In this document: positions 8,301-16,294 of the stretch, one piece after another
How the letters are laid out: each line of letters starts with the position of its first letter
How positions within the stretch are numbered: the stretch's first letter is position 1
Assembly: GCA_017461345.1 (NCBI GenBank)
Contig: JAFTYP010000002.1
Span: 62,001 to 126,000 of the forward strand
Length of the DNA stretch: 64,000 nt
Source: Bacteroidaceae bacterium
Lineage (GTDB): Bacteria > Bacteroidota > Bacteroidia > Bacteroidales > Bacteroidaceae
Direction of reading: 5' to 3'
The notes under the pieces: model-generated
Told to the model about the DNA's origin: nothing
The model's database searches: none
What the model saw: the letters and a program-made list of their open reading frames with translations, nothing else
Position numbers and translations under genes: made by a program

Positions 8301-10876
8301 CCTGCAGAATCGTGGTCGGCATTGGCAAAGATGCGAATGAAAGGATAGTTTTCGTCTTCTGCATTACATACTTGGCAGAAGCCGTCCTTGAAGGTATGGG
8401 GAGGGATTTCGTTGCCTGTGGTGAGGTTAGAGAAGATTACTGATTCCGGGTCGTAACTTCCGTCGCACAATCTTTCTGACACTACGTATACTTGCGAATG
8501 TGTGGGGACGTATGTTGGATATGGGTCCTGTTCTACGCCTTGTGCATCAATGTTCTGGAACCATCGTATGACGCTTTGGTCTCCGTTGAGGCGATAGCAA
8601 AGCGAACCACTCTCGAGTTCTCCGTCTTCGATTCGCTGTGCCTGGGTTCCGTACATGCTGAAGCAGTTTGTTACTACTGCATTGTCGTGACGGAAGGCAT
8701 ATTTGTCTTCGCTTTGGATGCCGCCTGCGATGGCTGTTGTCCAGCAGTTGCTGATGACGGCACCATTGTTGCCAAGCCATGCTATGAGTGCTGCACTTTC
8801 GGCTGCACCGTTAATGAGGCCTGTGCTGTAGCAGTTTTCCACTGTGAGTTTGGCAATGCTTTGGAAGTTGGCTCCCAGTATTGCGCCTGCACAAGTGGCG
8901 GATCCGTCTACGTTTCCTTCGAAACCTAAATTGCGCAGGAGGATATTGCCTGCCAAACCGGAGCCGCCGATGAGGGCTGTTCCTTTTGCGCCGGTCAGGT
9001 AACAATTCTCGTCGAGGCGAAGGTTTTCGATGGTAGAACCGCCACGTATGAAATTGAAGAAGCCCGACCAGTCGTGTGTCACTCCTTCCATTACGAGATT
9101 GCTTATCGTGTGGTATTGGCCGTCGAAGTGTCCCAGGAAGGGTACGGACAGAGAGCCGATGCCAGGGAATTCTACGCCGTCCATATCGATGTCGTTGTCC
9201 ATGACTACTTTCAGGTTGTCGTAGCCTGCTGCCACATATTCGGCCAGCCACAGCAGATGTGCGGGTGTGCTCATGTGGAGGACTCCGTCAACGGGTGTTA
9301 CATAGTCTTTGTTGAAGGTTCCGCATACGGTACAATGGAAGTCGCCGTCCTCGTATGTGTGGGGTGGCAGTATGCTTCCTTCGCTGGAGTTGCTGTAGGT
9401 GACATTGTCGTCTATGGGTGTGCCGTCGCAGTTCATGTTGCCTTGCACGTAGACGCGCTGGCTTGTTGCGAAGGGTACGGGATATGCATCGACGCCCAGT
9501 GTCTGATAGAATGAGATGGCAGACTGGTCGCCATTGAGGTAATAACAGAGTCTGCCGCTTGCTACGTCTTCGGCTGTGAAGTCGTGGTCTATGCCTTGGC
9601 CTGCGCCTTCTGTCTGGCTGATGTCGAGCATATTGATGAATGTTCCTGTAAGGCGGCCCATTTGGTTTGCGCCGTTGAAGCCTGTCACTATGCCCAGGTT
9701 GATGATGTTTTCCTGGATGTTTTGTGCATTGTTGCCGTAGTAGCCTGCGATTACGCCTGCATAGCCATCGGCTGCTGTGCTGGTGATGGCGCCGGTGTTG
9801 ACGATGTTTCGTATGCGCCATGTTGGTGCATTGCCTGTCTGTCCGCCTACGAGTGCTGCTGCATCGGTTCCGCCTTCTGCTGTTACGTTTGCTTCGTTGA
9901 CGATGTTTTCGAGGGTGATGAGTCCTTGGTTGCCTTGTGAGCATCCGGCGATGGCTCCGACTTGGTGGTGGCCTGTAAAGGAGCAACTCTTGTCGATGAT
10001 GAGGTTGCACACGCGTGTGTTACTGTCGGAGTTGCCGCGCAAATAGCCGAAGAGTCCTTGGATGTTCTCTGTCGGACGGTTTATGACGAGGTTCAGGATT
10101 CGGTGTCCTTGTCCGTCGAATGTTCCGCGCCAGCGCAGATCGACGTTTTTGCCGATGGGTGTGTGTTCGATGCCGGCCATGTCGATGTCGGCCACCAGGC
10201 GTGCCGATGCGTCGTTCTTGCCGGAGTTTACCAGTCCGGAGAACCATTCCAGCTGATGGGCGTCTGCTATTTCGTAGAATCCGTCTGCCGCGGGTGTCAT
10301 GTAGTCCATGTTAATTACGCCGCAGACGCTGCAGAAGCCGTTTTCGAACTCGTGAGAGCCGAGGAGGCAGGATGGTGGTTCGGCTTCCTTGAAGAACCAG
10401 AAGCTCTTGTGGTTGGTGCCTACTGCTGCCAGGTAGGACTGGACGATCTTGGTGTCTTCCTTCCAGTTCAGGGCGATGCATGACGAGCTGTTGAAGGCCA
10501 GGTTGGCGTGGTCGGAACTTGTCATGCCGAAGCAGTCGGTGCCTTCGCCCGGGGTTGACTTGATGAAGTACTCTACGGGTTCGGTGCCCATGTACACTGC
10601 CACTCCGGCTGTTTCCGGCACGGTCTGTGCGTAACGCCCTGTGCAGAGATTCTGCACGTAGTAGCATCCTTCGTTGCCGGTAGGAATGAACCGCCAGTAG
10701 GAATAGGTGTCCAGACCTGCGTTGCACTGAATGATGTCGTTACCGCTGTCTTTCATGTACATGGCATGGTTGTTGCGGGGAGAAATCGTGTAGTAGCGAT
10801 TCTTGTCAATGTCAAGTCCCCATGCGGATGCTATGCATAGCAATAGCATCATCAAAGATAACAGGTTTCTCTTCAT
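5312..10876 (-). CDS. Giant secreted GLUG-repeat / carbohydrate-binding-like protein with T9SS-type tail
   Basis: I start at ATG 10876 (MKRNLLSLMMLLLCIASAWG, a signal peptide), giving about 1854 residues; an in-frame ATG at 10939 would put untypical residues before it. Domains in order: an N-terminal beta-trefoil-like part (DIDKNRYYTISPRN...); two GLUG-type beta-helix modules, each introduced by a CxxC block in the form HEFENGFCSVCG (residue about 180) and HTYEDGDFHCTVCG (about 515), and a third block FCQVCNAED (about 830); two galactose-binding-like beta-sandwiches; helical linkers; SusE/F-like segments (GGGFYVQGDL, VFVCGSIMD); and the tail LPKGIYIRDGKKIMK. It is a paralogue of the protein at 31492-38265. 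Surface polysaccharide or cell binding is my inference; no catalytic motif is visible. It follows the sulfatase operon, separated by array B. Confidence 0.75.
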   Translation of the reverse strand: MKRNLLSLMMLLLCIASAWGLDIDKNRYYTISPRNNHAMYMKDSGNDIIQCNAGLDTYSYWRFIPTGNEGCYYVQNLCTGRYAQTVPETAGVAVYMGTEPVEYFIKSTPGEGTDCFGMTSSDHANLAFNSSSCIALNWKEDTKIVQSYLAAVGTNHKSFWFFKEAEPPSCLLGSHEFENGFCSVCGVINMDYMTPAADGFYEIADAHQLEWFSGLVNSGKNDASARLVADIDMAGIEHTPIGKNVDLRWRGTFDGQGHRILNLVINRPTENIQGLFGYLRGNSDSNTRVCNLIIDKSCSFTGHHQVGAIAGCSQGNQGLITLENIVNEANVTAEGGTDAAALVGGQTGNAPTWRIRNIVNTGAITSTAADGYAGVIAGYYGNNAQNIQENIINLGIVTGFNGANQMGRLTGTFINMLDISQTEGAGQGIDHDFTAEDVASGRLCYYLNGDQSAISFYQTLGVDAYPVPFATSQRVYVQGNMNCDGTPIDDNVTYSNSSEGSILPPHTYEDGDFHCTVCGTFNKDYVTPVDGVLHMSTPAHLLWLAEYVAAGYDNLKVVMDNDIDMDGVEFPGIGSLSVPFLGHFDGQYHTISNLVMEGVTHDWSGFFNFIRGGSTIENLRLDENCYLTGAKGTALIGGSGLAGNILLRNLGFEGNVDGSATCAGAILGANFQSIAKLTVENCYSTGLINGAAESAALIAWLGNNGAVISNCWTTAIAGGIQSEDKYAFRHDNAVVTNCFSMYGTQAQRIEDGELESGSLCYRLNGDQSVIRWFQNIDAQGVEQDPYPTYVPTHSQVYVVSERLCDGSYDPESVIFSNLTTGNEIPPHTFKDGFCQVCNAEDENYPFIRIFANADHDSAGGYINNQSNDGSGLAINHSVAEHWNQKWFDSHQVLTGLEPGIYKLRVQGLSRVKAWTDADDAAYENAELNPDYVQLYHNSQYYVETGTRRISNLFIDIAQGKQEEKIGTGTQTYHEATGYYVPNSLAACRSYFSEGLYWNEPIYFAVTSSEDTVKVGVENQMYLHGNWTVWDTWRLESLNDISEEAAVELIRAQQEKNLQELDELGGQTQLIEGYEEASLQLSQVTALDEMLNIADQLSRLPEQIRLSHLAYIDYAAAINAIKAEVESREQLYGVYAELLYTYLNDNEEEVEGLPNGTYQNIITAKMLSVAELADEIVFVQELFKQAVKNSITDGSEITNLIYNSDFTEDGNFKGWVAKTTRTGTGWNFSCRTGFLDIYPVNASKSTSFYVYQDLEEGLPDGIYELIVPAYQRTGDIGLGDFSGDELVASDIFINDFHTPVWNLYKCILPYNEAINGVNCRIDPSGDPSAPHNGEEVSSYDIDTGLGWVPEGRAAMSFAFSAGRFVNHAYAIVEDGKLRVGIQSTGTPWYDGGVTAWGKFRLIYRGVSDEALQSMLDNFESRLNSIRMAQEMYEFYISVERLDRISSLIDAAKSADEANEKMELAKQINAEFNAINSSYAIYQELALLMDYCFNQGDALFETDPTLSDALFEKGNEIVEHLLSGDLSDEEVMQYMTDIRDDASIGGGFYVQGDLVDAEGNKLDYATRNINYPLERQEDGTYTGMFTTQNRANLVHVDARAGIYFTRLNQTFKSNQPYNHFVTPEKNQHRLVAGAGQDYQMVGAKMKVTLNPKDSTVVFEAIEYEWPDNVFVCGSIMDKNDEEHRWRNDEVAPLEHKGNGLYVGTVRFFEDYVYPGYATFLIMASRSTLDEELGSTVTRPGWLEASYTGSESDCMLIPGEPVGDLARGYGNNHRFRIEWVPGDAPKDYVVSFNMNACTLSVDLGDGSDDDAVDEIRGSVSSDGAYYDLYGRKWQVESVKRSGLPKGIYIRDGKKIMK

Positions 10877-10937
10877 TTGATTAGTGATTAAGTTAATTAT
10901 TATTATAGTTGTTTTTCTTTCTGCATGGTTTGTTGTC

Positions 10938-11030
10938 AAATAGGTTAAGCATTATGGCCAATTAGGTTAACCATTATGACCGGAAAGGTTAAGCATTATG
11001 GCCGGAAAGGTTAACCTATTTTGGAGCGCT
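10938..11030. repeat. 22-bp-period palindromic-core array B
   Basis: Cores start at 10943 (GGTTAAGC), 10965 (GGTTAACC), 10987 (GGTTAAGC) and 11009 (GGTTAACC), all 22 bp apart, with spacers rich in ATTATGGCC and GGAAA. The last unit contains the TAG stop (11018-11016) of the sulfatase-GLUG fusion gene, so its final codons are written in array sequence. Confidence 0.9.
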
Positions 11031-13562
11031 GTCCGGGGAGGGTTTCCGAAGTGCCGAAGTGCCTATGGCCACCTTCCTGCCGTTTTGGATGAAAATGCCG
11101 GGGGAAGTGATGGAGTCCAGCCGGCGGCCATGCAAATCGTAGCGCATGTCGTCCGCCAGTTTGTCTGGTCGAACATCGCTGATTCTGTCGGCAAACGATG
11201 ACTTGAAGGTCGGGTATTCGCCTTCCGTAATTGTCCAGACGGTGTCGAAATCCCAGTTCAGCGTGCCGGTATAGAACGCTTTGGTGCGCAGCACGGCATC
11301 GTCCACCTCCCTGATGGTTCCTGCAGGAATCTGTCCGCCCACGCCTGCGTCTGCATAGTAACTCAACTGAATACCCTTGCGCACATAGAGGCCCGACATG
11401 TATTCCACAACATTGTTGGGCGCAACAGGCAGCCGGCGCGAATAATAATAGTTGGGGGTGGCGCCGGTGATGCTGTTTGCCATCACCAGAACATCCTGCA
11501 GACGAACATTGCGATTGTTGTCCGTAAAGCCAATCACACCCGTGGCACAGCCCGATTTATGGCTCTGCTGAAGGGTGGAAACATTGCCGGCATAGTAAGC
11601 GCGGGCAATATCGAGTTTTGCCACCGACGTGCCGTTGTTGGAATGAATGAAGCCCACAAGACCTCCCGCACACGAGGGCGAATCCATCGAAGTACTGAGT
11701 CGGGTAGCCTGAATGTCAGCATTCACATAGCAATCGCGGATAATGTTGTAGTCCGTCTGCGTGCCATCGCGTGCAACACGTCCTGCCAGTCCGCCCACCT
11801 CGCTGTCGCTGGTAATCCTGCCCGTCACAGCAACCCGCTCCAACGTGCATGCCCCTATCATAGCCCCGGTAATGCCTCCCGTAGGTGCCATGCCGGCAAT
11901 ATCCACATCCTCGAGCGTCAAATTCCGCACCACAGCATGGTACATCCTCCCGAAAAGCCCCTTGAAGGCCTTGGCGTTCCTTATCGTAAGACCCTTTATG
12001 GCATGGCCTCTGCCGTCCAGAATACCGGAGAAACGCTCCGGATTCGTATCGTCCATGCTCGATGCACCAATGGGCACCCACTCCACACCCTCAGGAATCT
12101 CAATGTCGCAGGCAAGATAATAGTTCTGCGTCAAGTCCTCACGAATGGCATTCAACTCCTCGTAAGTGCTGACAGGCTGAGGCACCTTCAGCGACGGGTC
12201 CTCAGGATTCTTCGAATCCATCAAGGCTCCCCTGTCGCCCTGCTGCTCCATCCATCTGTGCAACTCCCGATACATCATGTCGATACGCTCCTTGTGCTCG
12301 GGCATATACGCCAGGTTGTTGAATTCCCAAGGGTCGGTTTCAAGGTCGTAAAACTCTATGGCCGGGCGGTTCTCAAACTTCTCTACAAGCCAGGCGGCAT
12401 AGTCATTCGTCTGAGCCGTCTGTAGCCACGACTGCCACATATTGTTGCCCTCCCCCATCATGTGCTTCTCATAATAACTGCTCTCCGGAGAAAGATTCTC
12501 AATAAGTTTGTATCGCTTGTCCTGAATACTGCGAATAGGATACGGAGGACCCTCAGGACTATTATTGTGCATGCCATAAACCCATTCACGCTTGTCCGAC
12601 TCCTTCCCCAGAAGAACATCCAGTTGGCTGACACCATCCAGTCCCGCCACCGGCTCGCCACCGGCAGCATCGATAAGAGTCGGCAATATATCCTCATACT
12701 GCACCAAAGCATCGCTCACACTCCCCGCCTTCACCTTGCCCGGATAACGCACTATCATCGCACTCGACTGGCCATAGCGATAACACGTCCACTTGGCAAA
12801 AGGCATCTGCGGACCCTGCTCGCTAAGCACAATTACAAGCGTGTTTTCATCCGCCCCCGCATCCTTGAGAGCAGACATCACCATTCCCACCTCATCATCA
12901 AAGAGGCGTATCTCAGCCAGATATTTGCAGAAATCGCTTCGCGTCTTTGCATTGTCCACACAATTAGGCGGCAGTTTTATCTGCGAAGGCGTAAACTCCG
13001 AAGCATCCCCCGCATCCCAAGGCATGTGACTGTTAATGCTGCAAACAAACAAACAGAAAGGCTGACTGGCATCACGCCTCATAAACTCCAGAATACCATC
13101 GGGCGTGGATTTGGCAGGACGCGAAGCAGTACAACCAACCACAAAGCCCGGAATCTTCTCAAAACCATACACCTTAGGCTGATTGACAGGATGATCCTTT
13201 CCCGTTCTGCCTACCCGATAACCAAGATCGGAAAGATAGTGCGTCACACTCTTCACCCGAGAATAAGTCGCCTTGTGGTTCAAATAGGAACCATGGCGAG
13301 CAGGATACAAGCCGGTGTACATAGAAGCACGGACCGGCACGCTCATTGCTACAGAAGCAAAGTTGTTAGTCATGAGCATTCCCTCGCTGGCCACCCGGTC
13401 GATATTCGGCGTCGCAAGATTTTGCCCACCATAGCACCCCAATTCACATCGAGCCAAATCATCCGCAATAATCACAAGGATGTTCGGCTTCTGTTGTGCC
13501 CAGCCTGACAATGCAGGAATGGCGGATGCCATTGTCAGCATCAAACAATTGTTCTTTTTCAT
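11016..13562 (-). CDS. Ser-type sulfatase fused to a GLUG-type beta-helix and T9SS-like tail
   Basis: The start is ATG 13562 (MKKNNCLMLTMASAIPALSGWAQ, signal peptide). Residues about 24-450 form an S1-family sulfatase: metal site VIIADDLARCELGCYG, active-site SVPVR followed by ASMYTGLYPARHGS, and IVLSEQGPQMPF, where the usual Asp-Asn-Gly of the metal site is replaced by Glu-Gln-Gly. The modified residue would be the Ser of SVPVR, requiring formylglycine formation. From about residue 455 a GLUG-type region begins (YYLACDIEIPEG, FSGILDGRGHAIKGLTI, GGLAGRV, AGGLVGFI), as in the giant proteins. The tail motif YDLHGRRL...GIFIQNGRKVAI is followed by about 15 extra residues ending in array B. The sulfatase part is very similar to the next gene upstream, a tandem duplication. 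Substrate unknown. Confidence 0.85.
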   Translation of the reverse strand: MKKNNCLMLTMASAIPALSGWAQQKPNILVIIADDLARCELGCYGGQNLATPNIDRVASEGMLMTNNFASVAMSVPVRASMYTGLYPARHGSYLNHKATYSRVKSVTHYLSDLGYRVGRTGKDHPVNQPKVYGFEKIPGFVVGCTASRPAKSTPDGILEFMRRDASQPFCLFVCSINSHMPWDAGDASEFTPSQIKLPPNCVDNAKTRSDFCKYLAEIRLFDDEVGMVMSALKDAGADENTLVIVLSEQGPQMPFAKWTCYRYGQSSAMIVRYPGKVKAGSVSDALVQYEDILPTLIDAAGGEPVAGLDGVSQLDVLLGKESDKREWVYGMHNNSPEGPPYPIRSIQDKRYKLIENLSPESSYYEKHMMGEGNNMWQSWLQTAQTNDYAAWLVEKFENRPAIEFYDLETDPWEFNNLAYMPEHKERIDMMYRELHRWMEQQGDRGALMDSKNPEDPSLKVPQPVSTYEELNAIREDLTQNYYLACDIEIPEGVEWVPIGASSMDDTNPERFSGILDGRGHAIKGLTIRNAKAFKGLFGRMYHAVVRNLTLEDVDIAGMAPTGGITGAMIGACTLERVAVTGRITSDSEVGGLAGRVARDGTQTDYNIIRDCYVNADIQATRLSTSMDSPSCAGGLVGFIHSNNGTSVAKLDIARAYYAGNVSTLQQSHKSGCATGVIGFTDNNRNVRLQDVLVMANSITGATPNYYYSRRLPVAPNNVVEYMSGLYVRKGIQLSYYADAGVGGQIPAGTIREVDDAVLRTKAFYTGTLNWDFDTVWTITEGEYPTFKSSFADRISDVRPDKLADDMRYDLHGRRLDSITSPGIFIQNGRKVAIGTSALRKPSPDSAPK

Positions 13563-13584
13563 ATCCTGTTTCTCTTTTACCTGT

Positions 13585-14931
13585 CTACAAATCCATTTCC
13601 GCACCCCTGTCGCCTTGTTCCTTCATCCAACGCTCCAACTCGTTCTGCATAGCACGAATACGCTTGGCATATCTTGGCTGAGATGCTAAATTGTTCAGTT
13701 CCCAGGGGTCTTTCTCCAAATCATAGAACTCCAGCCTCGGACGATTACGGTACTTGTCCATAAGCCAACGCGCATGCTCGTCTGTCTTAACGGTCTCAAG
13801 CCAAGAAGTCCACATGCGGTCCTTGTCCTTCATCATCCTGGTATTGGTATAGGCTACCTCAGGCGTAAGATTGACAATTAACTTGTAACGCTTGTCCTGA
13901 ATGCTGCGAATGGGATAGGCCGGTCCCTCTGGATGGTTGTTGTGCAACCCAAATGCCCAACGTCGCACCTCCCGCTTCTTACCGAGAAGAACCGGCAACT
14001 GCGACACGCCGTCCAGAGTATCAACGCGCTCGCCACCGGCAACCTCAATAAGGGTCGGCAGGATATCCTCGTATTGAACCAATGCATCACTTCTTGAACC
14101 AGGCTTGATATGACCCGGATAACGTGCAATAAACGCACTCGACTGACCATAACTATAGCACGTCCACTTACCGAAAAGCATGCGAGGCCCTTGTTCGCTT
14201 AGCAGGATAACTAACGTATTGTCTTCCTTTCCACTCTCCCTTAATGCCTCCATAACCCTTCCAACCTCATTGTCAAAGAGCCGTATTTCAGCCAGATAAT
14301 CGCAGAACAGTTCACGAGTTGCCTGATTGTCGATGCAGTTTGGCGGAAGAATAACCTTTGATGGATCAAACTCCGAAGCATCACCCGCATCCCAAGGCAT
14401 GTGGCTGTTAATACTGCAAACAAAGAGACAAAAAGGTTCATCTGCACTTCGGTTTATAAATTCCCTTATACCATCCGTTGTAGCCAATGGAGGACGAGAC
14501 TTGGTACAGCCAACAGGAAAACCAGGAACCTTCTCAAAAGCATAGACCTTTGGCTGGTTTGCAGGATGATCCTTTCCCGTCCTGCCTACACGATAACCCA
14601 ACTCCGACAAGAAATGTGTAACACTGCGTGAGCCACGATAAGTAGCCTTGTGATTACGATATGAGCCATTACGCACAGGATAGAGGCCAGTATACATAGA
14701 AGCACGAATAGGCACACTCATGGCCGCAGAAGCAAAGTTGCTGGTCATAAGCATACCCTCATTGGCCACCCGGTCGATGTTAGGTGTAGCAAGATTCTGC
14801 CCCCCATAGCAACCTAACTCGCATCGCGCCATATCGTCGGCTATAATAACCAGGATGTTCGGCTTCTGCCGAGCCATTGCCGCACTAAATCCCAACGGCA
14901 TCAATGCTAATATGTACCTGCCACCTTTCAT
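13585..14931 (-). CDS. Ser-type sulfatase (S1 family), paralogue of the fused sulfatase
   Basis: The 448-residue protein begins MKGGRYILALMPLGFSAAMA, a signal peptide. Sulfatase motifs: VIIADDMARCELGCYG (metal ligands), SVPIR followed by ASMYTGLYP (Ser nucleophile site, fourth position Ile instead of the usual Ala/Ser), RTGKDHPANQPK and LLSEQGPRMLFGKWTCYSYG. As in its neighbour, SEQG stands where most family members have DNG. It lacks the GLUG extension, ending soon after the sulfatase fold (EQGDRGAEMDL). The start codon overlaps the upstream stop by one base (TAATG at 14933-14929), so translation is likely coupled. It ends 22 bp before the next sulfatase start. Export to periplasm or surface and sugar-sulfate hydrolysis follow from the family; the sugar is unknown. 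Confidence 0.88.
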   Translation of the reverse strand: MKGGRYILALMPLGFSAAMARQKPNILVIIADDMARCELGCYGGQNLATPNIDRVANEGMLMTSNFASAAMSVPIRASMYTGLYPVRNGSYRNHKATYRGSRSVTHFLSELGYRVGRTGKDHPANQPKVYAFEKVPGFPVGCTKSRPPLATTDGIREFINRSADEPFCLFVCSINSHMPWDAGDASEFDPSKVILPPNCIDNQATRELFCDYLAEIRLFDNEVGRVMEALRESGKEDNTLVILLSEQGPRMLFGKWTCYSYGQSSAFIARYPGHIKPGSRSDALVQYEDILPTLIEVAGGERVDTLDGVSQLPVLLGKKREVRRWAFGLHNNHPEGPAYPIRSIQDKRYKLIVNLTPEVAYTNTRMMKDKDRMWTSWLETVKTDEHARWLMDKYRNRPRLEFYDLEKDPWELNNLASQPRYAKRIRAMQNELERWMKEQGDRGAEMDL

Positions 14932-16274
14932 TACATTCCGAATCTGTAGGTTTTATACCATTGACATACTCGTTTACTGAGTTTGCGAACTAATTTGGGA
15001 TGCTCGGAAGCCACATTCGTAGTCTCCTTGGGGTCTGCAACCATATCATAAAGTTGAACATCTGAGGCATCACCATCACAAAGCAACTTCCATTTTCCCT
15101 GACGGATGGCCAAATGCGGACTGCGATGATATGCATTACGTGGTCTATTGTACGATTCGTTACGTCCGAAGTCCCACATCAGAACTTCCTTACGTTTTGG
15201 TTCTTCCTTTCCCAAAAATGCTTTGCTGTAGTCTGCCCCATCGCTCCAATAACCCTCTTGTGTTGGAATACCACATATGCTGCAGAGCGATGGATATAAG
15301 TCCAAAGTAGATAAAACCGTCTTGTTGTTCACCTTTCCCGGCTCTATTAACTTGGGGTATCGAATGATGCATGGCATGTTTATACCGCCGTCGTATAGAC
15401 TATTCTTTTGGCCGCGCTTACCACAAGTGCGTTCTTGTTTGAAACTTGGAGCAGGGCCATTATCGGCAGTATAGATAACAATCGTATTATCTGTCAAACC
15501 TAAACTGTCAATCGCATTGAAAAAACGTCCCAACTGACGGTCCAGTTCTTCCATCACCGGGATAAAACTGGTTCTCTTTTCCCATTCTCCCCTCTTTTCT
15601 GCCACGGCCTCTGGCACCCATGGGGTGTGTACATCATCTGGCCACAAATTCATGAAGAAAGGCTTTCCATGATCCTTATTCTCCTTCATAAAATCTATGG
15701 CTCTGTCTATGAAATATGCTGTACGATTCCAACGCTTCACCTCGTCGGTTGCAGCCCAGATCCACCTTGTGGAAGTTAGTTTAGGGTCTGGGTCTGGACT
15801 TTCGTACGTAGATACATGGCTGGTGAATCCGTATTGTTCAAAACCTGGAGCATCGGTTACATCCCTTCCGCCTCCCATGTGCCATTTGCCAAAGTGTCCT
15901 GTGGAATAGCCAGCATCTCGAAAGGCATGGGCCATGGTTGGTGCGCTTGGATCTAAATAATTGGCATTTTCAACACGAGCATTAGCTGCTTTGGAGTCGA
16001 GAAATGTATTCATACGATATTTTATAGGGTATCGTCCTGTAAGGAGTCCTGCCCTGGCTGGCGAGCTGACTGGTGCTGCAGAATAGAAACAACCTAATTG
16101 CAAACCTTCGCGGGCTAGTTGGTCAATGTTTGGGGTGGGTGTAATAGTAGAGCCATAGGTTCCATTGTCGCCAATTCCCATATCATCAACCAATATGACT
16201 ATTACATTTGGCTTCTGTTGCTGAGCATAGCCTATGGTTGCAGCAAAGGGAAGCAAAAACAGAGTTTTTTTCAT
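14931..16274 (-). CDS. Ser-type sulfatase (S1 family, GALNS-like)
   Basis: The start is ATG 16274, giving MKKTLFLLPFAATIGYAQ, a clear signal peptide; the longer frame from 16316 adds atypical residues. Motifs in order: VILVDDMGIGDNGTYGS (metal ligands, residues about 23-40), PVSSPARAGLLTGRYP (active-site SSPAR, Ser type), GHFGKWHMGG, NLWPDDVHTPWVP and VIYTADNGPAPS with the normal DNG. Overall layout resembles N-acetylgalactosamine-6-sulfatase-like members, but the substrate cannot be fixed from sequence alone. It is the second gene of the four-sulfatase operon: the preceding sulfatase ends 20 bp upstream and its own stop overlaps the next start by one base. Confidence 0.88.
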   Translation of the reverse strand: MKKTLFLLPFAATIGYAQQQKPNVIVILVDDMGIGDNGTYGSTITPTPNIDQLAREGLQLGCFYSAAPVSSPARAGLLTGRYPIKYRMNTFLDSKAANARVENANYLDPSAPTMAHAFRDAGYSTGHFGKWHMGGGRDVTDAPGFEQYGFTSHVSTYESPDPDPKLTSTRWIWAATDEVKRWNRTAYFIDRAIDFMKENKDHGKPFFMNLWPDDVHTPWVPEAVAEKRGEWEKRTSFIPVMEELDRQLGRFFNAIDSLGLTDNTIVIYTADNGPAPSFKQERTCGKRGQKNSLYDGGINMPCIIRYPKLIEPGKVNNKTVLSTLDLYPSLCSICGIPTQEGYWSDGADYSKAFLGKEEPKRKEVLMWDFGRNESYNRPRNAYHRSPHLAIRQGKWKLLCDGDASDVQLYDMVADPKETTNVASEHPKLVRKLSKRVCQWYKTYRFGM

Positions 16275-16294
16275 GTTTGGTAATAATATTGAAA

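Noticed and set aside
5312..10876. CxxC blocks of the giant protein as true zinc ribbons
   Set aside because: Only one CxxC with a nearby His is seen per block, too few ligands to call a zinc ribbon; kept only as a possible metal or disulfide site.
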